A stretch of DNA of 64,000 bases from Durusdinium trenchii (GCA_963970005.1 CAXAMN010023718.1:186001-250000), one strand, 5' to 3'. Shown: positions 1-9,677, numbered from the stretch's first letter. Numbers and translations: made by a program. The notes: generated from the sequence alone by a model not told the origin.

Positions 1-1661
1 GCTCTTCGGCAGGTATCGCGACTCTGAAAGGACTGCAAATATTGATTCTTTTCCAATTCACCCAGTGCATGAAGCCATCTCCGGCCCACCGGCGTTTCAA
101 AACCGTGCAGCGCCATGTTGAAGCGACGCCGAGTGCTGTTTCCACACCTCTTGGGGAAGGACGGTATATTTAACGAGCTTGAGTTGTCAATTTCTTCGAA
201 AGCTGTCAGAGTTGCAACCTGGTTGTTGTTGGTCTGGAAGGACTCCACGTCCTCCACACTTGCAGCATCCTCAATGCAAAAGGACGTCAAGGATTCCAAG
301 AAGGATGGCAAGGAGGAAGCAATGGGAATAGGGCCGCATGCCAGCAGAGGGCGAGTTTGTAAAGGAACATAAAGGAAGCAATCGTCAGTAAGAATCGTAA
401 GAAACCATTTTTTGAATCGTTGTTGGGCTTTGGATTTTTCGGGCCGCTTCGCCACAAAGACCAATCAGCCCAGACTCCGTGTAATTATTGGGGTTCGTTG
501 TTGCTGAGCAGGGCTTAGGGCGCGGAGAATCAAGGCTTTTGGGAAAGGTGTTCATTCTTGCAGGCGATGTAATTTGGTGCCAACCATCGATCAAGCACAA
601 TAGAAATTCTTTCAATGAGATCACCGATGGACTCATGTATATCATTCGATGTTAGTGGTTGGATTGGGTTGGAAGCGATGGAACATAAGATAAATTCAGC
701 CCACCCTCGAGGAGACCCGGGCCTTGGCGACCCCAGCACGCGCAACCAGAGGAGCCGGGTCCGCTGGAGCCGCGGGAGTGGAGGGGTGTAAATATGTGTA
801 AAGTGAGATCCGTATTTAGTGAGGCCCCCCCCTTGCCATGTGTTTTTGTTTTATATTTTTTTAACTTTGTTTTGGATGTTTTTTTATACCCGGGTAATTA
901 CCCGTAATTATGTATAATCTTTTGCAGTTCATGTGCTTTCATTATTTGACTTGGGTTTAAAAGCTGAATATTCAATTTCTGGATCTGGACTGGTAGTTTA
1001 ATTATGGATCATTTTAGACAAATACTAAATCAAATTTGATCTGGATTTTGTTGAAACAATGACATTATACTTACTTATACTATAATTATGGCTGACCTCC
1101 TAAATACTCATCTAACATTAAATACTTTCCCATTTGCAGATCTCAGGTAAATGTTGCATGCCCAGTCTCCCCAAGCACAAACAATTCCCATTAAATCACA
1201 TGGGCCGGACGCAGTGAGCAAACAGAAATGAATGCCAAGGAGCAAATCGCATGGCTTGAGAAACACACCGTTCAGAAAGGTGAGGTTTCGAGGACACCAA
1301 ACTGATTTGTACTAACTCTTCGACTGTAGTTGACTAGCTCTCCCACTGGGGTGAACTCACCCTGTGGACTAACTCTTCGACTGTGGCGGACCCTGGTCAG
1401 CCTGATTTCGGCAGGCCGCATCGATGGTCGCTCCGTCCTTGGATTTGCATCCCAGAGGTCAAAGGAGGCACGTGGGGGATGCGCAAATACGGATTGGAAA
1501 CAGCGGATCACGCTCCGCAACATCCCAATTCGATCCAATTCGGACCCCATGTAGTTGAGCAGAATTCTGTGGAATTCCTGTCAGGAGTGTATCATGCTGT
1601 TCTCAGAATATGCGACTCTCTTCCCCATGTAACGTACAGTATATTCCCATGATAAATACAG

Positions 1662-1777
1662 GGTCCAGGTATCTCCTCTTCGGATGGTCTAAACCAGGTG
1701 AGTACATACGAAACCTGTTCGAATGGTCGGCAGCAAGACCAGCAGGACATCCATCGGATGGTCCGTCGGACAGGACC
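1662..1777. repeat. Diverged copy of a GGTCCAGG foldback repeat
   Basis: Begins GGTCCAGGTAT and ends CAGGACC. It contains GGATGGTC blocks and a GGACATCC...GGATGGTCC segment in the same order as the better-preserved copy at 3555-3653. Both look like members of one short dispersed family with roughly inverted ends. No open reading frame is associated with it. Confidence 0.4.
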
Positions 1778-3554
1778 CGTCAGGCCTTAGGTATTCCTTT
1801 CAGGCTAGTAGGTTGGAGGCCATTGCGATTAGTAGCATCCGACCGTTAGTACCGATGCCCTTAGCTCCGTTCGTACCTTCTTGTTACGTAGTGAGGCCAG
1901 GGTCGCCCCGTTCGTAGCGTCCGACCGCTCCAAGTCTCAGGCCGTGGGAGACCAGTCTTGCGAGGCAGAGACAGACCGCAAGAGGCGAGGGGTGGAGACC
2001 GGTCAATCCAAGGAGTTTGTGAAAGCCTCCCCAAGATGAACAGCATGAACTGGTACAAGAGCCCTAGGGAGCCCAAGACTTTACAATACTTATCCATATA
2101 CTACAAATTATTGTTGTATTATACTTTTTGTTGATTTGGGCATATTTTAGCAAATGTCTTTTTAGGTGATTCCAAGAGGAACTACCTTTGCTTCGGTGGG
2201 GCAAAACCTAGTCTTTGGACTATGGAGAACGTCACGCTACTTAATGACTGAGGCTTGTGGGAAATCAATGACTCCGTCTTTGTTGACATTTTTGGTCCCA
2301 ATTGGCCTACAAAAGTCTATGCAACTAGAAAATTAACTTCTGAACCAAGCTGACAGACTGACAGATGGTCAAAGTGTCCGATGTTAACTATGGGAGCAGA
2401 ACACATCACCGCAAAACGCTGAAAAATGGTGACCCGCCCATCCAGTCCCGCGTGGCCAAAATCCATCCTCAGGGCCAACACCAGATCATGCGGGAAAAAA
2501 AGGAAAACATAATTACAACAAACATATTCAACAGAATTCTTATATGCAATAATCAGTTTATAGTTTCACTATGTTTAACTTATGAAACGTTAATATTTAT
2601 CATTATTTATCCTATCACCTTATATACTAAATATATTAGCCCCCATGGCCCGGACTTGCACTTGTCACTTGTCTAGGTGATTGCCAACATCGGAACATGT
2701 TAACAACTCGTGCGTGATGTGAATCCTTTCTGGTCGACATTTCAGATTACACGACACCATGTGGAAGACGTATTGGAGTCAGAACGTCAGACATCCAAAA
2801 CAGTCACCTGCAGTCTTTGCTATGTCGCAACCAACCTGGCTTGGCTTGCCAAAAGTTTGGATATTTGGTTTGATGAAAGAGTGAACTCACCTTTAAGATA
2901 GGGTTTAGATACTGTCACCGGCAGTGTGATGACCTTCAACTCTTTGCACCTATTGTCCTGGTTTTTGTGATGCTATTACAAGCGATTACACCTGTTTCTG
3001 GCATTTGTCCAACTTGTGCGCTTTGAAACTTTGTTGTCCACATTAGGTCAGTTTAAAGTCTATACTTTACGTACTACTTTCAGTCACAGTCACAGTTCTT
3101 TTTGCCCAATCCAGTCATGCACACCGACATGTTGCCAGGTCACGTCATTAGTGGCGCTTGCTCACACCAACTTTTGTCATTTGCCTCCCTGTAAGTGCCC
3201 ACATGGGCTTTCAAAAAGCTGACTCGCTGAACCGGTATCGGTGTTCCCACATGCGTCTTTGAGCCACCCATGTGCGAGTGGAACTTAGCATCAAAGCAAG
3301 ATATATGTTGTATTTGTTGCTAGAATATGCATGTTTCTTGGTCCTCCCCTAAGAAAAGATCTCATTCCGATTCCAATTTTATGCCTCCTGTACCAGGCCT
3401 TCGAGCCCGAACCGGGTGGCTTGCGAGGGCCCGAAGCCGGAAGCTCTGGTGATGCCGCTGCTCGGCCGAAACCGGTCTTGCTTGTGCGGATCGGGTGATG
3501 TTGATTCGCGAACTGAGTGAACCCCCAGAATCTAGGGTAATATGTTTCCCATAG

Positions 3555-3653
3555 GGTCCAGGTATACCTCCTGAGGATGGTCTTGGAGGTGAAAGTACTT
3601 CCAGAGAATGGTCTTGGGGGGGTCAAAGGACATCCTCAGGATGGTCCTGGACC
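3555..3653. repeat. Short foldback repeat with GGTCCAGG/CCTGGACC ends
   Basis: The first eight bases (GGTCCAGG) are the reverse complement of the last eight (CCTGGACC). The inner blocks CCTGAGGATGGTC and CATCCTCAGGATGGTCC are also partly inverted relative to each other, so the 99-bp sequence could fold on itself. A diverged relative is at 1662-1777. This resembles a miniature inverted-repeat element. No target-site duplication could be identified. Confidence 0.45.
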
Positions 3654-3787
3654 ACTTAGGGTTTAGTGTTGTTTAGTGTTTGTACCAGTTGATTCCGCAA
3701 AATGTCTAATCCGGTCCACCTATTAAAAAACACGGCCCCCCCCTCCTAATAAGGAAACCTCGGTCGCATTTTTTCTAATAGGGGGTC

Positions 3788-3876
3788 TGCAAGGCTTTAT
3801 ATGCATCATGTACAGCTTGAACTTGTTCACGAACATAGCCCCTTTTAGGCTGGAAAAGGCGCGCTACCCGCTTGCA
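3788..3876 (+). repeat. 5' LTR of the copia element (89 bp)
   Basis: It starts TGCAAGGC and ends CGCTTGCA, giving a perfect 6-bp inverted repeat TGCAAG/CTTGCA that includes the usual TG...CA ends. Comparison by eye with 9512-9600 shows no difference. At 89 bp it is very short for a copia LTR, where several hundred base pairs are usual. It must nevertheless hold the promoter and polyadenylation information. No TATA box is obvious beyond TTTATATG near 3797. Confidence 0.92.
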
Positions 3877-3892
3877 TGGTAGCGGAGCAGGG
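3877..3892 (+). promoter_or_regulatory. Primer-binding site, initiator-tRNA type
   Basis: TGGTAGCGGAGCAGGG follows the left LTR with no gap. Most copia elements carry TGGTATCAGAGC here, complementary to the 3' end of initiator methionyl-tRNA, and this sequence is a close variant. It would prime minus-strand cDNA synthesis. Assignment to tRNA-iMet is by resemblance; the host's own tRNA sequence is not in the window. Confidence 0.75.
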
Positions 3893-4030
3893 TGAGCTCC
3901 TGCTCCGGGTCCCCTGTTAGACAGGGTAAGACCCGCGCTCGGGCGCCTGCGTGGCGGACACCCTGTAAATCCACGTCGTGGTGTGGGCACGGTGTAATTC
4001 CTCCCCGAGTGGAGGTGTCAAGCAGCGCCC

Positions 4031-5857
4031 ATGGCTTCGAATGCTGCGCCGCTCACCCCGCCAGGTGCATTTTCGCTCGGCGACTCCCTGGCAGCGGCAG
4101 CTGAAGCAGGTCTTCTACCTCAACAACAAGCTCAGCAGCAGCAAGCTCAGCCAGCCCTTCCAGCCCAGCAGGTTGGCGCCAGTGGTCTCATCGACACCAG
4201 AGCCATTGGCAAGTTGAAAAGCTTCTCAGGCAAAGAAGAAGAATGGGCAGCCTGGGTCTTCGTGGCAAGAGGGTACCTCAACTTGCTGGATACAAGCTAT
4301 CAGGCCCTCATCCAGGCTGCAGAGAACGCCAACCGGTACAGCGACCTGATCCTGAGCGATATGGGGCAGCACGCCCAGGAGAAAGCCATCATCCTGTTCA
4401 ACCTCCTCACCCAGAGCGTTGATGGCAGAGCCCTACAGGTGTTGATGAATGTGGAGAATGGAAATGGCTTCCAGGCTTGGAAGGCCCTCTGCGAGGCCTA
4501 TGAGCCTGACGTTGGAGGAAGACACACAGCTATGCTGATGAGCATCATCGCCCCGGCATGGGAGACTGTCAAGGAGAACGATTTCCTGGAATCCCTGGAG
4601 AGTTGGGAAGTGCTGACGAGGCGCTACGAGATCCAAGCCAAGGAGCATGTCTCGGACTCCACAAAGATTGCGGTCCTCATGAAGCATGCGCCCATGTCAC
4701 TGAGGTCAGCCCTGAGGACTGCTGGAGCTCAAGTTGGGACTAACTATGAGCGAGCAAAGAAGTTTGTGCGAGATTTCCTTCAAGCAGGGCAATATTACTA
4801 CAACGCCAAGGGCGAGTTGGGCAAAGACGATGGTGGAGCAGCACCCATGGATGTTGGTGCAGTGTCCTTTGACAAGGGCAAGAAGGGTGGCAAGTCAAAG
4901 AATGACAAAGGAGTCAACAAGGGTGGCAAGTTTGACAAGAAGGGAAAACCACCTCCTCCAAAGAAGTTCAACGGTGAGTGCTCCTACTGTGGAAAAAGGG
5001 GGCATAAGAAAGCTGATTGCCGCTTGCTGGCCAAAGACAAGGTCAAGCGTGAGGGAAAAGGAAAAGGTGGCAGCACCAATGCCATCACAGCGGCATCGTC
5101 ATCGGCAACTGGATCTGCATCCCCCGGTGGTGGACAGAGCACCAATGCAGTCTACTACTGGCTACCTGGTGATGGAGAGCGTGTGAACTGGGCAGACGCC
5201 GAGGACGTCTTTGACATTGAGGATGAGTATTCAGATGAGATGTGGGTGATGATGATTCACCGAAGCAAGCAGCCATCGGACTGGCATTTGCTGGCATCCC
5301 AGTCGCCTGACAAGGAGATCAAGTACCTCCTGTGGGACTCAGGCAGTGACGAGCATCTGTGTCGGCCAAGTTTTGGCGGCAACTGCCATACTGAAGAGAG
5401 TGAAGTGAAACTGATGGGCATTTCAGGACAGTGCCTTGGACGACTTGGCAAGAAGAAGGTGAACTACAAGATCATTGGCGAAGACAACAAGTTCTTGAAT
5501 GCGGTCACCGAGTTCAAGGTCAGCGAGCAGGCCAGTAAGGATGTCCTGAGTGCTGGGAAGATGAGCAGGAATGGCTTTGCAGCTGACATGAGGAATCCCA
5601 TGAAGCCTTTCCTCACACACCCCCAGCTGGACTTCAAGATTCCCCTGTATCTTCACTGCAACTCCTACTATGTCAAGGTGCGGGACGACGAGACGATCCC
5701 CATGGACTTCATTGTGAACACTGGTGTGGTGGCACCTGTGGCAGGTCAAGGAGAGGAATATGAGTGGGAGTATGCAGGCATCGAAGATGAGGGAGAAGGG
5801 ATTGAGATGGTCCCCATTCCACCTGAGTTTGCAGAGGATGAGGCCCATGCTCGTTGA
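4031..5857 (+). CDS. gag: Copia Gag and aspartic protease (ORF1)
   Basis: This 608-residue product combines the capsid/nucleocapsid Gag and the element's protease. Residues about 60-260 form a helical Gag region (FSGKEEEWAAW near its start) of the UBN2/copia Gag type. A basic Gly/Lys-rich stretch follows. A CCHC zinc knuckle with Cys317, Cys320, His325 and Cys330 binds RNA. The protease active-site triplet Asp436-Ser437-Gly438 lies in the sequence LLWDSGSDEHLC. The ATG at 4031 is the first good start after the primer site. The frame ends inside the pol frame (overlap 5718-5857), so pol is probably made by a +1 frameshift. Protease encoded with Gag rather than with Pol differs from the usual single copia polyprotein. 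Family assignment is strong. Confidence 0.9.
   Translation: MASNAAPLTPPGAFSLGDSLAAAAEAGLLPQQQAQQQQAQPALPAQQVGASGLIDTRAIGKLKSFSGKEEEWAAWVFVARGYLNLLDTSYQALIQAAENANRYSDLILSDMGQHAQEKAIILFNLLTQSVDGRALQVLMNVENGNGFQAWKALCEAYEPDVGGRHTAMLMSIIAPAWETVKENDFLESLESWEVLTRRYEIQAKEHVSDSTKIAVLMKHAPMSLRSALRTAGAQVGTNYERAKKFVRDFLQAGQYYYNAKGELGKDDGGAAPMDVGAVSFDKGKKGGKSKNDKGVNKGGKFDKKGKPPPPKKFNGECSYCGKRGHKKADCRLLAKDKVKREGKGKGGSTNAITAASSSATGSASPGGGQSTNAVYYWLPGDGERVNWADAEDVFDIEDEYSDEMWVMMIHRSKQPSDWHLLASQSPDKEIKYLLWDSGSDEHLCRPSFGGNCHTEESEVKLMGISGQCLGRLGKKKVNYKIIGEDNKFLNAVTEFKVSEQASKDVLSAGKMSRNGFAADMRNPMKPFLTHPQLDFKIPLYLHCNSYYVKVRDDETIPMDFIVNTGVVAPVAGQGEEYEWEYAGIEDEGEGIEMVPIPPEFAEDEAHAR
5718..5857 (+). promoter_or_regulatory. 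Gag-pol overlap, inferred +1 frameshift window
   Basis: Both frames are open here: gag ends at 5857 and pol opens at 5718. Moving from gag to pol requires +1 (or -2). Ty1 uses a +1 shift in an overlap, so the arrangement has precedent. No CTTAGGC-like Ty1 site is visible, so the slip site is unknown. Re-initiation at ATG 5760 is an alternative. Confidence 0.55.
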
Positions 5858-8800
5858 CCGTCCACGACTACACGGATGGAGCAAGGTGGAGGATATGAGA
5901 GCTAGACTCCGAGAGCTCAAGGAGCCTATCTATGGTGACAAGCACACCCTGTGGAAGAGGTTGCAGGCTGCAGAAAGAGCTCTGTCGATCAGGAGGGCAC
6001 GGGCACGAGACTATGTTGAGAGAAACTCTGCCCGACAGCAAGCCTTGCGTGAGGGCAGGGAACCTGATGTCTCCTATGTGCCGGTACCTCAGAAGCCGGA
6101 CACGGAGGAAGTTGAACGGCATCTGATCACACATCTGCCGCCAGCACCTTGGTGTGAGTTTTGCACCAGAGGCCATGCAATGGATGATCCTCATCGACGC
6201 AGGACAATGGAGCAGAAGCTGGCCGAGAACCACTTCGAGCTTGACTACAGCTTTCTCAAGACAGATACATCCATTGCAGAGCGGTTTGAGGAGAGCTCAG
6301 ACACGATCCTCTCCATCGTGGACAGTGGCACCGGGATGGCCCTGGCAATGTCCATTCCTGGCAAGAACCTGGAGACACCCTATGTGATCAAGACAGTGAC
6401 ATCTTTCATAGCACAGCTGGGCTACATGCAGGTGAAGCTCCGAAGTGACAATGAGCCTGTGATCAAGAAGATCGTTGCCAAGATAGCTGGTGCATTGCGA
6501 GAAGGGAAAGCTCCAGGAGCTGAAGGACTCAAGATACAATTTGAGGAAGTGCCAAGGTACTCATCTCAGAGCCTTGGAACAATGGGAGCATTCCAGAAGT
6601 TGCTCCGTGGTGATGTCTTGACCCTCAGGTACCAGACAGAGGCTAGCTATGGCATCACGCTCCACACCTCACACAACCTGTGGCCGTGGCTGGTGAGGTG
6701 GTGTTCATTCATCAGAAGCAGATTCAGCGTCAAGGGCAACCAAAGGACAGCATATCAGGATGCCTTCGACACGGCATACACCTCGCAGTTGGTGCCCTTT
6801 GGTGAGACTGTGCTCTTCAAGATCCCTATGAGTAAGGCCAGAAGATCCCACAACAGGGCAGTGGTGCCCAAAGGGGAGACGGCATGGCGTCAGGGCATCT
6901 TCCTTGGGAGAAGTGTGACCAGTAATGAGTATCTACTGGGAACAGAAGATGGGACAGTGACGGCCAGGAGTGTGCGCAGACTAGCTGACAGCAGCAGGCG
7001 CTACAACAGAGAGTTGATGGAGAAGATGATCGGTGTGCCGTGGGATATGGGCACAACCATTGGCAGGCCAAAGAGGAAGGCCGAGATCGCCTTGCCTCAG
7101 ACACCAAACCTGATCCCGACCGAAGAGACGGCCAAGAAGAGCCCCAGGCTGGAGCCGAGTGGGGAGGTCATCCAAGAGGAGGACGAGGGAGACTTTCCTG
7201 TGCAATCAGGTCCTTCGTCGGCATCAAGACCTACGGCTGGTGTGGGCGGTGATGAGGCAGCACCTATGGATTTGGGCATGTCTGCAAGACGGGCATGGGC
7301 AGGAGAGTCTGGTGAGATGACTCCAGAGGCCAAGAGAGCTCGCGTGGCTGGAATCTTTGTGGGTGCATTGTACTCGCCGACAGAAGACACCATTGTGTGC
7401 GAGGATGACGTAGACCAGGCCTATGAGGACTCCGACAATGAGGAGAGCAAGCCTTTGAGCAGGCAAGAAATGGATGAAGGTGATGCAGAGGAATTCCGCA
7501 AGATGGACAAGTACCAGACATATGACCCTGTGGAGCAGAAGGATGGCATGAAGATCCTGGATGCTGTCTGGGTCAGAACCCGGAAGCCAGATGGCTCGGT
7601 GAGGTGCAGGTACTGTGTGAGAGAGTTCAAGCGGGGAGACCCGCGCACTGATGTGTTCGCGGTGGCATCCAGTACCTCAACGTCAAGGGTCATTGACATT
7701 GTGGGCATCAAGATGGGCTACAGCTTCTTGACAGCTGATGCAGAGAACGCATTCTGGCAGGTGCCAATTGCAGAAGAAGCCTACATGAAACCTCCAAAGG
7801 AGTGGTTGAAGAAGATGGCAGACAGTGGAGTCGATCTACCTGATCGCGTGGTCTGGAAGCTCAACACTGAGTGGTATGGCAGACGCATTGCTGGCCAGGC
7901 CTTTGTGGAGTGGGCAGCTGGGCATCTCAAGGAGATTGACTTCAAGAGAAACCCAGCAGCGCCTTGGATGTTCTACAATCCGGCCAGTGGCGTGTTGATG
8001 GAAGTGCATATGGACGACTTCTATGCCACCGGACCAAGAGCAGCTTTGCTGGAGTTGGAGAAGAAGCTCCATGAGAAGATCAAGATGAAGAGTCAGATCC
8101 ATGAGAACAGCGTGGGAGAAAAGTGGACGCACCTCAAGAGGACTCGTGAGGTCATGGATGGCGGCATCTTCCTGACACCCCGTGGGAAGTACATCAGCGA
8201 CCTGTTGAAGATGTTGGGTTTGGAAGAGTGCAATCCGGCTCCAACACCATACCTGTGCTCGGAGGTCAAGGAGGGCAACAAGTTGAGTGGGGAGAGCTTG
8301 AAAATCTACAGGGCAGGAGTTGGCATTGCTCTGTACCTCTCCTACGACAGGACAGATGTGCAGTTCGCAGTTCGCGAGCTGACCAAGGACATGAAGGAGC
8401 CTACAGATGGAAGCCTTCACAAGCTGCATCGTTTGGCACGCTACCTGCAGGGCACAAAGGACTATGGCGTGTGGTTGCCCAAGGATGGTGAAGTCGAGAT
8501 TCTGAAGGTGCATTCAGACACAGACTGGGCAAACTGCAAGAAGACCCGGAAGAGCTGTGCCTGTGCGATGTTTGAGGTTGGCGGCTGTTTGCTGTTCAGC
8601 TACGCCAGGAGCCTCCAGATGCTTTGCCTGTCGTCTGGCGAAGCTGAGTTCAATGGTGGCGTGGCTGCCTGCAGTGAGGGATTGTTCATGAAAGAGGTGT
8701 TCGCCTTCATCGGCTTCCCGCTCCAGATGGAGGTCTACCTTGACAGCAGCGCAGCCCGTGGCGTGTTCCAGCGCCAGGGAGTTGGGAGGATCCGACACCT

Positions 8801-9476
8801 CGAAGTGAAGTCATTGTGGGTGCAAGATGCTTTGCATCGAAAGCTGTTCAGCCTGCATGCTGTGCCAAGCCAAGACAACACAGCAGACTTCGGCACCAAG
8901 GCTTTGGCAGTGAAGAGGTTCAATGAGCTGAGGTTGAAGCTGGGCATCGGGCTGAAGGAGGAGACAGCCTATGAGCAGGAGAGCAAGAAGCATGTTGAGA
9001 GCATCAATGCCATTGCCCTCAGCGGGTTCAGCAAGCAGGCCCTGGTCATGGCCATGCTGACTCTCTTGCAGAGCGCTGAGGGAGTGAGGACTGAAGAGCC
9101 CAATACAGAAGCATCAAAGTGGGGATTTGATTGGATCTTCACGGACCTTGCAGTGGCCTTTGGCATTTTGCTGGTCATGCAGGGCACGGCCTTGTGGTGG
9201 TGCTTTCGCATGGTGGGAAGGCACCTTGCCTTGAGTGGGGGCTTGAGCTTCAAGCCGGCGCGGCCCGAGAGTAAAGATGTGGCCATCCAGTGCGAGAGGA
9301 ACACTGGACGCTTTTCGGAAGTTTACATCCTTGAAGGCAGGGATGTGTTTCATTTGGACTCAACATGTCCACGGCTGCAGCAACGCAGTCGACCTTACTT
9401 GCAGCTACGAAGCTGTAAGTGCTGTCCTGGACTGGGAATGCCCAGTATCCCGTGGGCAGCAGCAGAAAGCTTGTGA
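5718..9476 (+). CDS. pol: Copia Pol: integrase, reverse transcriptase, RNase H (ORF2)
   Basis: The frame opens after TGA 5715-5717; its first ATG is 5760. It begins with a SAP-like helix pair (5886-5966). The integrase zinc site HX3H/CX2C has His codons 6120 and 6132 and Cys codons 6153 and 6162. Integrase Asp codons are at 6243 (FELDYSF) and 6447 (RSDNEP). The third acidic position reads Gly at 6585. Reverse transcriptase has Asp at 7737 (TADAENAFW) and the catalytic pair at 8013 and 8016 (VHMDDF). RNase H has the expected acidic residues at 8517/8523, 8640, 8742 and 8886. The last 130 or so residues add a hydrophobic segment (9138-9215) and a His/Cys cluster (9351-9425). It lies one frame forward of gag, implying a +1 shift or re-initiation. 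Confidence 0.9.
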   Translation, partial: TLVWWHLWQVKERNMSGSMQASKMREKGLRWSPFHLSLQRMRPMLVDRPRLHGWSKVEDMRARLRELKEPIYGDKHTLWKRLQAAERALSIRRARARDYVERNSARQQALREGREPDVSYVPVPQKPDTEEVERHLITHLPPAPWCEFCTRGHAMDDPHRRRTMEQKLAENHFELDYSFLKTDTSIAERFEESSDTILSIVDSGTGMALAMSIPGKNLETPYVIKTVTSFIAQLGYMQVKLRSDNEPVIKKIVAKIAGALREGKAPGAEGLKIQFEEVPRYSSQSLGTMGAFQKLLRGDVLTLRYQTEASYGITLHTSHNLWPWLVRWCSFIRSRFSVKGNQRTAYQDAFDTAYTSQLVPFGETVLFKIPMSKARRSHNRAVVPKGETAWRQGIFLGRSVTSNEYLLGTEDGTVTARSVRRLADSSRRYNRELMEKMIGVPWDMGTTIGRPKRKAEIALPQTPNLIPTEETAKKSPRLEPSGEVIQEEDEGDFPVQSGPSSASRPTAGVGGDEAAPMDLGMSARRAWAGESGEMTPEAKRARVAGIFVGALYSPTEDTIVCEDDVDQAYEDSDNEESKPLSRQEMDEGDAEEFRKMDKYQTYDPVEQKDGMKILDAVWVRTRKPDGSVRCRYCVREFKRGDPRTDVFAVASSTSTSRVIDIVGIKMGYSFLTADAENAFWQVPIAEEAYMKPPKEWLKKMADSGVDLPDRVVWKLNTEWYGRRIAGQAFVEWAAGHLKEIDFKRNPAAPWMFYNPASGVLMEVHMDDFYATGPRAALLELEKKLHEKIKMKSQIHENSVGEKWTHLKRTREVMDGGIFLTPRGKYISDLLKMLGLEECNPAPTPYLCSEVKEGNKLSGESLKIYRAGVGIALYLSYDRTDVQFAVRELTKDMKEPTDGSLHKLHRLARYLQGTKDYGVWLPKDGEVEILKVHSDTDWANCKKTRKSCACAMFEVGGCLLFSYARSLQMLCLSSGEAEFNGGVAACSEGLFMKEVFAFIGFPLQMEVYLDSSAARGVFQRQGVGRIRHLEVKSLWVQDALHRKLFSLHAVPSQDNTADFGTKALAVKRFNELRLKLGIGLKEETAYEQESKKHVESINAIALSGFSKQALVMAMLTLLQSAEGVRTEEPNTEASKWGFDWIFTDLAVAFGILLVMQGTALWWCFRMVGRHLALSGGLSFKPARPESKDVAIQCERNTGRFSEVYILEGRDVFHLDSTCPRLQQRSRPYLQLRSCKCCPGLGMPSIPWAAAESL

Positions 9477-9503
9477 AAAGCCGTTGAAAACACCCGCCTT
9501 TTC

Positions 9504-9511
9504 AAGTGGGG
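9504..9511 (+). promoter_or_regulatory. Polypurine tract before the 3' LTR
   Basis: AAGTGGGG abuts the first base of the right LTR and is interrupted by one T. It is in the correct place to prime plus-strand DNA synthesis. It is short and imperfect, so the call rests mainly on position. Confidence 0.5.
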
Positions 9512-9600
9512 TGCAAGGCTTTATATGCATCATGTACAGCTTGAACTTGTTCACGAACATAGCCCCTTTTAGGCTGGAAAAGGCGCGCTACCCGCTTGCA
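9512..9600 (+). repeat. 3' LTR of the copia element (89 bp)
   Basis: Identical by eye to 3788-3876, with the same TGCAAG start and CTTGCA end. It is followed at once by GGGTC, which also precedes the left LTR and is the target-site duplication. Pol stops 35 bp upstream. Confidence 0.92.
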
Positions 9601-9677
9601 GGGTCCCTGAAATCCGGGGGTCCAAAATAGGGTCATCTGGAAAGAGTTTCAAAACCAAAAAGTAATCCAGTAAAATC

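Larger units (their letters stand above)
1..3706. other. Non-coding stretch, no gene recognised
   Basis: No reading frame here resembles a known protein, and the open frames are short and overlap on both strands. Visible structure includes a palindromic stretch near 889-912 (CCCGGGTAATTACCCG core). A 17-bp sequence, ACTAACTCTTCGACTGT, occurs twice about 56 bp apart near 1313 and 1369. Two related foldback repeats lie at 1662-1777 and 3555-3653 and are listed separately. The region around 2460-2640 is AT-rich. Confidence 0.5.
3788..9600 (+). mobile_element. Complete Ty1/copia-type LTR retrotransposon
   Basis: This is a full element of 5813 bp. It has identical 89-bp LTRs at 3788-3876 and 9512-9600, each starting TGCAAG and ending CTTGCA. 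A primer-binding site starts directly after the left LTR and a purine-rich tract lies just before the right LTR. The five bases GGGTC flank both sides as a target-site duplication. Gag-protease (4031-5857) and pol (5718-9476) are both open from end to end. The domain order protease, integrase, reverse transcriptase, RNase H is that of Ty1/copia (Pseudoviridae). Identical LTRs, intact frames and a clean duplication point to recent insertion. Confidence 0.93.

Noticed and set aside
3655..3685. Telomere-like TTTAGGG
   Set aside because: Only a single TAGGGTTTAG followed by TGTTGTTTAG words; there is no tandem array.
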